A DNA stretch of 64,000 nucleotides, taken from Siderastrea siderea (taxonomy: Eukaryota > Cnidaria > Anthozoa > Scleractinia > Rhizangiidae). Position 1 is the first letter of the stretch; the number at the start of each line of letters is the position of its first letter. Shown piece after piece: positions 35,330-43,221 of this stretch. The notes beneath the pieces were generated by a model. It searched no databases, had not been told where the DNA came from, and was given only the letters and a program-made list of their open reading frames with translations. The translations under genes and the position numbers were made by a program. The DNA lies in assembly GCA_964030785.1 (NCBI GenBank), contig OZ034967.1, positions 71,737,613-71,801,612 of the forward strand, given 5' to 3'.

Positions 35330-36253
35330 TTATATATCTCTTAAGTCCTTGAACGGTATCCAACTGTTGAATTCATCACTATACCCCTTCCACTTCACCA
35401 AAGCTTGCTTCTTTTTATAATCTCTCCTAATGACTTTATCAATTCTGAATACCTTTTGTTCAGCTTTCAGTAATTCAGGTTCATAAAAACTCCCTTGAAT
35501 GTCTTCATCTCTGAGATCCTTTAGTTTGTATGTGATTGGATTGGTGTATTGGATTTCATCAACTGTGAAAACTTCCTCAGACCAATTTGGTGTATAGCCC
35601 TTATCAAACACATTTCGTTTATACTTACTTATTCTAACATTATCACCAACTTTAAATTTTGGTTCAGCTGATAATGGCTTCATATCACCATATAGATTAA
35701 AGTAAACAGTTCCTTCATTCTTCTTTTTACTGGCTTCTGTCGGCGTCATTTTGATAGAGCTATGTTTAGTGTTGTTATACTGTTTCACTAATTTGGGTAG
35801 CATGTCTAAATACTGTGTATTACCTTGAACAGTAAACTGCTTCCACATCTTGGTTTTAATTGTTCTGTTCCATCGTTCGCATACGCTACTTTTCTCTTCA
35901 TTCTCAGTTGAGTACAAGGTTATTTTATTCTTATCAAGTAGTTCCTTAACATGTTTGTTGTAATACTCTTTGCCTTTGTCTGTCCATAAATATTCCGGTT
36001 TTCTACCTTCTTTAAGGATTGTTTTAAAAGCATTCATAACGGTTTCACCCTTTTTATCTTTTAATGGGACAATCCAACCGTACTTAGAGAATACATCTAA
36101 AACCATAAGAAGATATCTGTAGCCAGCGTTCCATCGACTGAACTGTTGCATCTCAATAATATCAGAGCACCAAATTTCGTCAATATGATTTACAATAACA
36201 CGCCGTCGAGTAAAATTTCGTTTTATGGGTTTATGAAGCTCATCAGCTAATTC
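35330..36253 (-). CDS. Retroviral-type integrase with chromodomain-like C-terminus
   Basis: DDE integrase that would insert the element into the host genome. The open frame continues upstream of its first ATG (36,151). Before that ATG lie ELADELHKPIKRNF and WCSDIIEM, the latter holding the first catalytic Asp. The second Asp is in WTDKGKEYYN and the Glu in SSVCERWNRT, with about 35 residues between them. The C-terminus has a chromodomain-like segment (VKWKGYSDEFNSWIPFKDL). The frame is open to about 36,343 but contains no AUG before the catalytic core. It lies in the -1 frame of the phospholipase-like ORF, whose end has an A_AAA_AAG slippery site. Translation may depend on frameshifting, splicing, or an undetected error in the A-run. 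Confidence 0.9.
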   Translation of the reverse strand, partial: ELADELHKPIKRNFTRRRVIVNHIDEIWCSDIIEMQQFSRWNAGYRYLLMVLDVFSKYGWIVPLKDKKGETVMNAFKTILKEGRKPEYLWTDKGKEYYNKHVKELLDKNKITLYSTENEEKSSVCERWNRTIKTKMWKQFTVQGNTQYLDMLPKLVKQYNNTKHSSIKMTPTEASKKKNEGTVYFNLYGDMKPLSAEPKFKVGDNVRISKYKRNVFDKGYTPNWSEEVFTVDEIQYTNPITYKLKDLRDEDIQGSFYEPELLKAEQKVFRIDKVIRRDYKKKQALVKWKGYSDEFNSWIPFKDLRDI

Positions 36254-36942
36254 TTTTTTCCAGTTTTCTTCACTCGACGGCCTTTCCCGTTTTTTGTCTT
36301 CCTTTGTTTTACACCGAGACCTAGTTTTTGTTTTGTGTTAATCAAGAAGCGAGCTGTTTGCCCCCATTTTGGCATCTGTCCATAAGGTATTTCATCCAAT
36401 GACTTAACCATTTTCTTGTCACATTCACCTTTGTCTTTCCCCATATCATAACAAATATCATGATGAGCTGCTATTTCATCCACTTTATTGTAAGGTTGTA
36501 CGTGCCACTTGGTGACCTCTCCAGTGTTCCTATCATACTCTAACTGTTTATCGAGAGGATTGTATGGTCCCATGTATTTATACTTTCCAGGAGTCCATCC
36601 AGCTTTTGGTTTCGGTATTTTCCCAATTAGTTTATGTATATCAACACCAGCACCATCCAAATCCTTCCTGTCAGTTTTATACTTTCTATTTGGTCTTATT
36701 TTGGTTGATAATTGATCAAGAGCTTGACTTCCGACATTTTGAATCATTGGATTCAACTTATCCAGAGCATAATCGATAGCCTTTTTCTGCAGTTTTGGAT
36801 TTCGCAAGGCTTCTGATCCATAATATCTTCCCATTTCAACAGCCTTTTTTCCCAGCCAAGGAATACCGTGGTGAATCAATAAATCAGTACCAGTCGATGC
36901 TACTGTATCTAGTAAGCCCGCCCCTTTCGACGGGCCAGCCCG
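36247..36942 (-). CDS. Phospholipase A2-like protein (parvovirus VP1-type core)
   Basis: Residues around the middle read YMGPYNPLDKQL (Ca-binding-loop-like) and, about 25 residues later, DEIAAHHDICYDMGKDKGEC, matching the HD-x-x-Y catalytic pattern of the PLA2 domain in parvovirus VP1. The C-terminus is strongly basic (KNGKGRRVKKTGKK). The frame is open from about 36,945 with TTG at 36,879 but no ATG. It is in the -1 frame of the zinc-ribbon ORF upstream, after a G_GGA_AAC heptamer at 36,948-36,942. In parvoviruses this domain helps virions breach endosomal membranes, and a similar use here is inference. Confidence 0.8.
   Translation of the reverse strand, partial: RAGPSKGAGLLDTVASTGTDLLIHHGIPWLGKKAVEMGRYYGSEALRNPKLQKKAIDYALDKLNPMIQNVGSQALDQLSTKIRPNRKYKTDRKDLDGAGVDIHKLIGKIPKPKAGWTPGKYKYMGPYNPLDKQLEYDRNTGEVTKWHVQPYNKVDEIAAHHDICYDMGKDKGECDKKMVKSLDEIPYGQMPKWGQTARFLINTKQKLGLGVKQRKTKNGKGRRVKKTGKKN
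36253..36259 (-). promoter_or_regulatory. Candidate -1 ribosomal frameshift site A_AAA_AAG
   Basis: In the phase of the phospholipase-like ORF the codons run GGA AAA AAG AAT TAG. The heptamer is exactly in phase. A -1 slip enters the integrase frame at GAA TTA GCT. I see no strong stem-loop downstream. One extra A in the run would give the same fusion, so decay or assembly error is an alternative. Confidence 0.5.
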
Positions 36943-37094
36943 TTTCCCGCCTGTTTAACGAATTTAGTCTTAGTTATTCCGCATTCAGAGCATTTGCATT
37001 TAAGCATAAGCCTCCCATTTTTAGCCTTTTCATATCGTTCACTCCCGGGTACACATTCTGTGACCCTTTTTTGTTTCACGCAATATGGTCTCAT
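36909..37094 (-). CDS. Zinc-ribbon protein, 61 aa
   Basis: Short ORF with YCVKQKRVTEC near the start and a CKCSECG cluster at residues 33-39. This resembles the N-terminal DUF5679-like zinc ribbon often found on Polinton virion proteins. Its N-terminal 47 residues are nearly the same as those of the next gene (37,116-37,517). The start follows TCTAATCTAACTCATATATATATG. The ORF ends just past a G_GGA_AAC heptamer that would shift ribosomes into the phospholipase-like frame, so it may be the N-terminus of a longer product. Confidence 0.7.
   Translation of the reverse strand: MRPYCVKQKRVTECVPGSERYEKAKNGRLMLKCKCSECGITKTKFVKQAGNGLARRKGRAY
36942..36948 (-). promoter_or_regulatory. Candidate -1 ribosomal frameshift site G_GGA_AAC
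   Basis: Codons 50-51 of the zinc-ribbon ORF are GGA AAC preceded by G, the canonical retroviral heptamer in phase. A 6-nt spacer (GGGCTG) is followed by a possible stem GCCCG/CGGGC around a 10-nt loop (36,912-36,935), in an otherwise AT-rich element. A -1 slip enters the open phospholipase-like frame. The alternative is a lost A in the GTTAAAC run just upstream. Confidence 0.5.
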
Positions 37095-37115
37095 ATATAT
37101 ATGAGTTAGATTAGA

Positions 37116-37517
37116 TTAAGGTTCAATATATACGTTCTCATATTTACCAGTTTTTGGATTTTTCACCAAACGCATGACAGTACCCTTCTTTGGTTTAGTC
37201 CAGAATTTCTTGCTTGTTATACCTGTTGGTCCTGTGAAAGCACCTTTTAAGATATCACCAGACCAATATCGGTCAAATACATGGTTGGTTGATGGAATTA
37301 CTTTGCGAGTTATTTGTTCGGCTATTTTGGCTGCCTCAAAAGCTTTACCTAATGGATTTTCACCTCCTTTTTGACTTTTGACGAATTTCGTCTTAGTAAT
37401 ACCACATTCACCACAAATACATTTCATCATAAGTCTGTTATTTTTGGCTCTCACATATCGTTCACTCCCGGGTACACATTCTGTGACCCTTTTCTGTTTC
37501 ACGCAATAAGATTTCAT
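37116..37517 (-). CDS. Zinc-ribbon protein with distinct C-terminal domain, 133 aa
   Basis: The N-terminus duplicates that of the 36,909-37,094 gene (YCVKQKRVTECVPGSERY, then the CxCxxC cluster and ITKTKFVK). The rest (GGENPLGKAFEAAKI, STNHVFDRYWSGDILKGAF, KKGTVMRLVKNPKTG) has no family I recognise. Unlike its neighbour it has no frame problem. It is probably a virion or late protein given its position between integrase and protease. Confidence 0.65.
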   Translation of the reverse strand: MKSYCVKQKRVTECVPGSERYVRAKNNRLMMKCICGECGITKTKFVKSQKGGENPLGKAFEAAKIAEQITRKVIPSTNHVFDRYWSGDILKGAFTGPTGITSKKFWTKPKKGTVMRLVKNPKTGKYENVYIEP

Positions 37518-37615
37518 ATATAACTTGATTACATATTTTTGAAATACCGTGCTAGAAACCTCTCATTTTTCGTCGTATCATATATGTCGAAAACTTCCAA
37601 CAGATCAAAATATGA

Positions 37616-38093
37616 TTAACCCTTATTCATCTCATTCAAAAAGTACAAACAGAAGTAACCGCATGTTGTAGTCTTTATATTCTGGATCTGATTATTTTGG
37701 TGGAGTAATGTTAAGTTCTTTTTTCTCGCATGATTGACCATTTCTTGGAAGGGGGGCAAACCAAAACTATCAAAGTAATTGATGACGTTATCTTTGACAT
37801 ATGTTGACACCCAATGACTCCCTGACATATAACTCGGTTCAAGATTGTAAATGAATAGAGCCTGTCTATGATTGTGAGGAACATTTTCATCTCTTGACAA
37901 TACATCATTAATTGGGATATTCAGATATTTACACCATTTTATTAAATCATAATTGCTTAATGGGACATTCTTATGGAATTTTGGTTTTACAACAAAATGT
38001 TTAACAGTGGGACGTTTTTGAAGGGTGAGTTCTTGCCTAATAGTAGACCTTTGCCCTTTTTCTGAGCTCTTTTTTTGGGAGCTTTTTTTTTAG
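37616..38093 (-). CDS. Adenain-like cysteine protease
   Basis: Maturation protease that would process capsid precursors. The catalytic triad is visible: His in GSHWVSTYV, Asp in NYFDSFG and Cys in TTCGYFCLYFLNEM. Upstream, LSNYDLIKWCKYLNIPIND is in frame and belongs to the family N-terminus. The open frame has no ATG anywhere between a stop at about 38,095 and the catalytic core. The first conventional alternative start is TTG at 37,900. It lies in the -1 frame of the pVI-like gene, whose 3' end it overlaps by about 107 bases, and an A9 run is available at the beginning of the overlap. Confidence 0.85.
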
Positions 38094-38847
38094 TCCCCAT
38101 ACCTAATGTTTGATCAGACCAATTTCCATAAAAAGGTGGAGTTCTATACATTGGGACTAACAAACCACCATCTTGATTGTTAACAGTAGTTGGATTTGGT
38201 ATAGATCTGGGTGGTCTTTGTTTCGGTTGTCCCATCTGAGGGGCACCTTTACCAGTCATCTTCTTTATTGCCTCAATAGCTAAAGGGACTCCAATTGATG
38301 CAAGAAGAGTACCTAAGAACCCACCTGTTTGTACTTTTGTTGGTTTTATATGAATACCAGAACCGGTTTGTAGAGCATTTAATATATCCTTCTTTTGTTT
38401 GGTTGTCAAAAGATGTTTATATGCTATCAACTGATCGATTTTATTTTGTGGTATGAGAAACCCACCGGTTTGAACACCTTTTCCGGATATCTTCTTAACA
38501 ATCTGAGATGCTCCTTCACTAGCTGCTCCAGCTAAAGCCGACAATCCAAGAGTCTTAGCAATCGTTGGACCAAAAGTTCTTCCAAGCGTCAGAACTGTAG
38601 ACAGAAGAGATCCACCTACTTGCTTTCGAATGTTTGTTTTAGAAAGTTTAATGTCCATTCCCTTTTTCAATTTTCTATTTTTTTCCAATCGTTTAACTAT
38701 ATTCTGAGGTACATGCAGAGTGTCATTCCCAGATAGAGAGTCCTTTGTAAGCCTTAGAACTATTGTTTCTCTTTTATGATACGCTTTACTAAGATTCTTT
38801 TTCTGGTTTGGCGATAATCTAACTGTTATTTCGTATAGTTGTGTCAT
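37987..38847 (-). CDS. pVI/minor-capsid-like protein, 286 aa
   Basis: Hydrophobic Gly/Ala-rich segments are separated by several QTGGF and GG sites (KQVGGSL, VQTGGFLI, VQTGGFLG, DGGLL), which look like adenain-type cleavage sites. The C-terminus is basic, followed by LLLGKNSPFKNVPLLNILL, an ending typical of Polinton minor capsid proteins. Predicted to bridge capsid and DNA, or to be a membrane-lytic factor like adenovirus pVI. The start follows a TATCTAACATATAATATATG leader. Confidence 0.7.
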   Translation of the reverse strand: MTQLYEITVRLSPNQKKNLSKAYHKRETIVLRLTKDSLSGNDTLHVPQNIVKRLEKNRKLKKGMDIKLSKTNIRKQVGGSLLSTVLTLGRTFGPTIAKTLGLSALAGAASEGASQIVKKISGKGVQTGGFLIPQNKIDQLIAYKHLLTTKQKKDILNALQTGSGIHIKPTKVQTGGFLGTLLASIGVPLAIEAIKKMTGKGAPQMGQPKQRPPRSIPNPTTVNNQDGGLLVPMYRTPPFYGNWSDQTLGMGTKKKAPKKRAQKKGKGLLLGKNSPFKNVPLLNILL

Positions 38848-38889
38848 ATATTATATGTTAGATAAATTCTGTTTTAAAAAACTTATTCA

Positions 38890-40179
38890 TTAAACAATCA
38901 TCAATTCGTTTCCAACTGTCTTTACTACAACCTCACTATCGTAAAATACGATGCTATGAGCTCGGACGTTTGCTGTCGGGGCTACATTGAGACGATAATG
39001 GAGAATCAACTGTTTAGGATCTCTCGTCACTACCTCTTTCTGATATGACAAATCGAAATACAATAATCCATACAAACTGGTGAAATTGGCTATATTCAAT
39101 TGTGTCCCTGAATTAAAATCATTTTTTCTATATGCATCTGACATTAAATCGTTAAATACTCTTACTTTACTATCCGCATCATATTCCAGCTCTGGGTAAA
39201 ATGTATTGTTACCATACTCTAAACGACAGCTTGATAGAGAGCTATTAGCGTCAGCAGCATTCAACTTGAAAGTGTCGAATACATACGGAGACCTTTCAGC
39301 TTCATCATTATTTGGTCCGTCTGTCCGCTGGAGATATATAAAAACGTGTTTAACGTTGTCGATAGCTGGACTGATTTGAAACATATTCTGAATAGCTCTG
39401 GTATTTGCTGACTGATTGTAGAGATCTCGCATATATGTCCAGGTTGTTGGCTTAAGAAACTCTGAAACGAAATTACTATACATGCTGTCTTTTGGGATTA
39501 ATCTAGGGAGCCAAAGATACAATCTCTTTAAAACAACACGACTAGCGTCTGTGCCATTTGCCATGTGAATCATTTCACTGTCTCCGTTAAGAGTGAGTTC
39601 GATCGTTAATTGCATTGGGGGCAACATTTTTCTTTCTAGCTCTTGAAAAAAGCTGTATCTGTTTAAGGGAATCATTTCGTTAATACTCTTAGCTCCTCCA
39701 CCGCCGTTATTCTGATGAGCCTGGGTTAAAATGCGACGGGCTTCGAAACCTGTGTTTGTATTTGCTGTAGTTTCGTCAGTATCAAGATACCAGAACGAAT
39801 TCTTTCCAACGGATCTACTATAATCATCACTGTATTCAAGGAGATTTTTGACATTCGTTATTCGATGCAAATTATCACTCTCATACACAATTTTGCCTGA
39901 AGATTTGATAACCATATGTCTGATTAGACTGTGAGATCCGTTTATCATGGTGATGCGATCTGCTTGAGCATATCCAGTACCATCTGCCTTTTTTTGAAGC
40001 TCTTTGGTTACTTCTATATACCCATTGAAAAAATCGAACATTGTCGACCTATCGTTGATTGTGAATCTGTAACCTGTCTTTTTCTGGCTTTGATTGTTAG
40101 CAGGTTGCTCAATGACATTATCCAAATGGAAACGAACGTATTCATATCGTTGCAGATTTTCATTTGTTCTGAAACTCAT
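38890..40179 (-). CDS. Major capsid protein, double jelly roll, 429 aa
   Basis: Composition and length fit the Polinton/adintovirus hexon-like capsid protein: an N-terminal YEYVRFHLDNVIEQ segment, a MTLEL-like MQLTIELTLNGDSE stretch near the middle, and β-rich alternation throughout. The C-terminus reads LILHYRLNVAPTANVRAHS followed by a VVVKTVG strand. The frame is intact. The start lies right after TCTAAACTACTCATATAAATG. It is grouped with penton-like and minor capsid genes on the same strand. Assignment is by context and pattern, not a calculated structure. Confidence 0.8.
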   Translation of the reverse strand: MSFRTNENLQRYEYVRFHLDNVIEQPANNQSQKKTGYRFTINDRSTMFDFFNGYIEVTKELQKKADGTGYAQADRITMINGSHSLIRHMVIKSSGKIVYESDNLHRITNVKNLLEYSDDYSRSVGKNSFWYLDTDETTANTNTGFEARRILTQAHQNNGGGGAKSINEMIPLNRYSFFQELERKMLPPMQLTIELTLNGDSEMIHMANGTDASRVVLKRLYLWLPRLIPKDSMYSNFVSEFLKPTTWTYMRDLYNQSANTRAIQNMFQISPAIDNVKHVFIYLQRTDGPNNDEAERSPYVFDTFKLNAADANSSLSSCRLEYGNNTFYPELEYDADSKVRVFNDLMSDAYRKNDFNSGTQLNIANFTSLYGLLYFDLSYQKEVVTRDPKQLILHYRLNVAPTANVRAHSIVFYDSEVVVKTVGNELMIV

Positions 40180-40197
40180 TTATATGAGTAGTTTAGA
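40180..40197 (-). promoter_or_regulatory. TCTAAACTA-TATA start motif, major capsid gene
   Basis: TCTAAACTACTCATATAA directly precedes the ATG. Part of a shared motif on Polinton virion genes. Confidence 0.55.
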
Positions 40198-40277
40198 TAA
40201 ATTTCACTTTTTATATAAACCATTTCCCACTTATTAGTCTATTTATAATTGGATAAAATTCACTTTTTAATAACATT

Positions 40278-40646
40278 TTATCGTCTTAATCCAGTACCAG
40301 ATATAAGTCTATTCAGAATTGTGTTGTAATCTTCTTGTTTTGGTTTAGTAGGTTTGGTTGGTTTCATGGTTTTATTCATTGATTGTTTAGTTGAACCGTG
40401 TAATTTTCTCATAATAAGCTCTCCGCTTTTTTCAGCTGCTTTTTTTCCCAGTTTGTCTCCAGCATGTGAAATACCAGATTCAAGCGCTTTTTTGGCAAAA
40501 GGTTTTAAAACCTTTTCTGGAACTTTACTTAACACCCTTCCAACTGGTTTGAAAATGTTATCAACAATGATCCCAGACCCTTTATGTTCATAAACAAATC
40601 GTCCAAGTTTTGGATGATAAATATGCTTGTATTCGTACGATGACAT
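40278..40646 (-). CDS. Small basic virion-like protein, 122 aa
   Basis: Lysine-rich protein (KPTKPTKPK, KKAAEKSGELIMRKL) with an N-terminal YEHKGSGIIVDNIF and a C-terminal NTILNRLISGTGLRR, the latter similar in style to Polinton virion proteins. It may be a DNA-condensing or cement protein. The leader is AATCTAACTAATATTTATATATG. I cannot name the family. Confidence 0.55.
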   Translation of the reverse strand: MSSYEYKHIYHPKLGRFVYEHKGSGIIVDNIFKPVGRVLSKVPEKVLKPFAKKALESGISHAGDKLGKKAAEKSGELIMRKLHGSTKQSMNKTMKPTKPTKPKQEDYNTILNRLISGTGLRR

Positions 40647-40664
40647 ATATAAATATTAGTTAGA
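40647..40664 (-). promoter_or_regulatory. TCTAACTA-TATA start motif, small basic protein
   Basis: TCTAACTAATATTTATAT directly precedes the ATG. Confidence 0.5.
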
Positions 40665-41426
40665 TTAATCTCTCTTCTCTCTTAAAATCAAACTGAATGA
40701 AGTGTCACTATGATTAAGATCTATAATTCTTCGTTTTCCATCAGTTATATATATCCGAATTTTATTGATCGTATTTTTATTACACGGGTTGTACTGAACT
40801 CGTCTTGGCTCTTGTGTGAAACTATAACTCGGGGTGAGAGTTGAGGTACTGAAACTATATATAATATCTGACTCTTCACCATCAACAAGACTGTCACTTA
40901 TCAAATCACAATGAACATTCAATATTTCTCTGTCTTGTGAGAGATTAGGAATGTAATCTCCAACATTTACACTACTTGTTAGAATCTTTTTATTGAAACC
41001 AATAAGATCATTAAAATTACTTTGAGTAAGATCTTATCTGTAATTTGAGGCTAGTGTTATTATTGTCCTGAATACAGTATCGTTAAACTCCAGAGTGATT
41101 GGATATTGAGGGTTTGATGAGGTCCCTGTTTTTGTTTTTTCTTTGATTAAATTGTCAAAATCAATGTAATTCCATACTCCAGGGTTGAATATAATTTCCG
41201 TCCAATTAGTACCACTATCAGACGAATATCTTATTTTCTGATTAGTGAGTTCTTTCGTAATGTTAAACCAAGTGAATGACATCGAAATGATTCGGTCTAG
41301 GCCGATTTCATATTGTCTGCTTGAATCTAGTATTATCGGATTACTGTATTTGATTGTGAAATCCGATGGTTTATTACCACTTATACCTTTGAAGGTATGA
41401 CTGGATAATACAAGTTGTCTATTCAT
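40665..41426 (-). pseudogene. Penton-like minor capsid protein interrupted by an in-frame TAA
   Basis: Two open stretches lie in one frame, separated by a single TAA at 41,034-41,036. The first has LVLSSHTFKGISG at its start and DRIISMSFTWFNIT. The second continues with DLTQSNFNDLIGFNKKIL and ends with INKIRIYITDGKRRIIDL and SFSLILREK, a pattern of single jelly-roll penton proteins in Polintons. The AUG follows TCTAAACTAATCATATAAATG. Either the copy has a nonsense mutation or the stop is read through. No known readthrough context follows the TAA. Confidence 0.75.
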
Positions 41427-41444
41427 TTATATGATTAGTTTAGA
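41427..41444 (-). promoter_or_regulatory. TCTAAACTA-TATA start motif, penton-like gene
   Basis: TCTAAACTAATCATATAA directly precedes the ATG, nearly the same as at the major capsid gene. Confidence 0.55.
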
Positions 41445-42325
41445 CTAAAATAGTTTTTGTATATTTTGTTGTATTGTGGCTTATTGAGTATTGAATTTCT
41501 CAACAAGATGTCAAGAAGAGCGACACCTGTGTTTCTTAGCTCTATGCTATTATTACCAGCAACCTTTGATCCGATAATCAGTTCAAGTTTTTTCATCATT
41601 TCTGTTGGATTATTGAAAAACATTACCTGTCCACCTTTTTTTGTTTTTTTCTTCAAACCAGATCCTTTAATATTTTTCAGTTTTTGATTATTGTAATTTA
41701 TATAATCATTAAGAACCTTTCTTGTATCTTGAATAATTTTTCTTCGATATTGAGCCTCAGCTTCAGCGATTGAACCACTATTTAATTTTTTAGTGATATT
41801 ACTCCAATAACCATTTAGTTTCGAACGTTGATCTTTAGCATCTTTCAAGATTTTTTTCAGATAAGATTTCCTCTTTTGGTCATTCATATCTTCTTGTTGA
41901 AGTCGTAATTCAACGTCTTCATAATTCGGTATTTCAAGTTCATCCAAAACTTTGTTAATTGAATCTTCCTCCAGAATGTTATAATCTGGTCCTTCTTCTT
42001 CTTCGTATCCAGGTGGAAGATCTTCAGGTTCATACATAAATTCTGGATCTATATACATTTGTTTTTCACCTGATGCTAAATCCTTAAGGACATCTTCATA
42101 ACTTGGAGGTTTTGGAACCAATTGTTTGTTATTTTGTGGTAGAACTTGATCACCAAATAGATCTACCAATCCATAATCAGGCACTTCATCATCAATAGCT
42201 ATTCCATAATCTGGAACAGGTTGCTTTTTCTTTGGTAATCTTCTCAACGGTGCTTTTGGGGCTGTAAGTTCCTTTAACTCAGATGTTATAGGTTTGAAAA
42301 GTTTCTCTGCCTCGACTTCACCCAT
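41435..42325 (-). CDS. Acidic, proline-rich protein of unknown function, 296 aa
   Basis: The N-terminal half is acidic and holds PDYG repeats (PVPDYGIAI, VPDYGLVDLFGD) plus PPSYEDV and LPPGYEEE, which are PPxY-like late-domain motifs. The C-terminal half is helical and basic (QRKSYLKKILKDAKDQRSKL) and ends in a globular LELIIGSK...LLDILLRNS region. It is divergent from the ATPase gene. PPxY motifs recruit host NEDD4-type ligases in other viruses, and a role in virus release is inference. Confidence 0.55.
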   Translation of the reverse strand: MGEVEAEKLFKPITSELKELTAPKAPLRRLPKKKQPVPDYGIAIDDEVPDYGLVDLFGDQVLPQNNKQLVPKPPSYEDVLKDLASGEKQMYIDPEFMYEPEDLPPGYEEEEGPDYNILEEDSINKVLDELEIPNYEDVELRLQQEDMNDQKRKSYLKKILKDAKDQRSKLNGYWSNITKKLNSGSIAEAEAQYRRKIIQDTRKVLNDYINYNNQKLKNIKGSGLKKKTKKGGQVMFFNNPTEMMKKLELIIGSKVAGNNSIELRNTGVALLDILLRNSILNKPQYNKIYKNYFSLN

Positions 42326-42429
42326 TTGATCAGATATCGTTTTTGTTTTATTGTCTCTCTTACTGTGTTAATCTTTTTACCAAGCTCGGATTGTTTCTCA
42401 GCCATTTCTTTCCATTTGAGTAAACTCAT
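42286..42429 (-). CDS. Small upstream ORF, 47 aa
   Basis: ATG at 42,429 follows ACAAATGATATA. It encodes a helical, charged peptide (KWKEMAEKQSELGKKINTVR) and overlaps the 5' end of the acidic protein gene by 40 bases in the other frame. The phase difference is again -1, so it could be the lost or frameshifted N-terminus of that gene. It could equally be a minor uORF. Confidence 0.4.
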   Translation of the reverse strand: MSLLKWKEMAEKQSELGKKINTVRETIKQKRYLIKWVKSRQRNFSNL

Positions 42430-42557
42430 TATATCATTTGTTTACGTAAAATTTCGTATTTTGTTCGGAAAAATTAGGGTTATCATATATAAAAACGCTC
42501 GCATAGCGTGTCGCATAGCGTGTCGCCATGCGATAAAATTGTATAACATATTATCAT

Positions 42558-43205
42558 ATGAAGATTCAAAATTACGACATCCAAGATGATGAAAACAACG
42601 ATTTTGTTCAATTAAAGAGTTTCATGCCAAACCGATGTTTTAGGATGCTTATTTGTGCTCCCTCTGGTGGTGGTAAAACAAACCTTCTACTTGATATGAT
42701 ATACAGGCTCTTATACTTTGATAAAATATATCTTTACGCTCGCAATCTCCAACAAAGCAAATATAAGCATCTGTTGAAATCTCTTGAACCAATATCAAAA
42801 TTAAAAGAGGTCGGTTATGATGTGATAGAAGCAAGTAACGATGAAATCATCCCTCTGACAGATTTGTCTGATGAAAACCAAAAGCTTGTGATCTTCGATG
42901 ATTATCTGAATACAGGTAAGAAAAATGACGAACGGATACGAGACTACTTCACCAATTCAAGAAATAAAAATTGTTGTTGTATATATTTGAGTCAAAGCTA
43001 TTACGGAACCGATAAAACAATAAGACTGAATAGTTCACATTTTTGTGTTTTTGATTTTCCTTCTATAAACGAGCAATCGATGATTTGCCGAGAACTGAAC
43101 ATAAATAAATCAGATTATCAGAAAGTTACTAAGGATCCATATAGTTTTTTGTATGTTGATAAGGTCAAAAAAAAGGTAGCCCGAAATTTCGACGAAAAAA
43201 TCTAA
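42558..43205 (+). CDS. A32-like DNA packaging ATPase, 215 aa
   Basis: FtsK/HerA-type genome packaging ATPase of the PRD1-adenovirus lineage. Walker A is APSGGGKTN near residue 36. Walker B is KLVIFDDY near 112. The arginine/sensor region is RNKNCCCIYLSQSYYGTDKT. The length is usual for Polintons. It is the first gene of a rightward block and is divergent from the acidic protein gene. Its stop codon overlaps the TCTAAACTAA start motif of the fibre gene. Confidence 0.9.
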   Translation: MKIQNYDIQDDENNDFVQLKSFMPNRCFRMLICAPSGGGKTNLLLDMIYRLLYFDKIYLYARNLQQSKYKHLLKSLEPISKLKEVGYDVIEASNDEIIPLTDLSDENQKLVIFDDYLNTGKKNDERIRDYFTNSRNKNCCCIYLSQSYYGTDKTIRLNSSHFCVFDFPSINEQSMICRELNINKSDYQKVTKDPYSFLYVDKVKKKVARNFDEKI

Positions 43206-43221
43206 ACTAATATTATATTAT
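43201..43221 (+). promoter_or_regulatory. TCTAAACTA-TATA start motif, fibre gene
   Basis: TCTAAACTAATATTATATTAT directly precedes the ATG and overlaps the ATPase stop codon. Same motif on the opposite strand. Confidence 0.55.
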
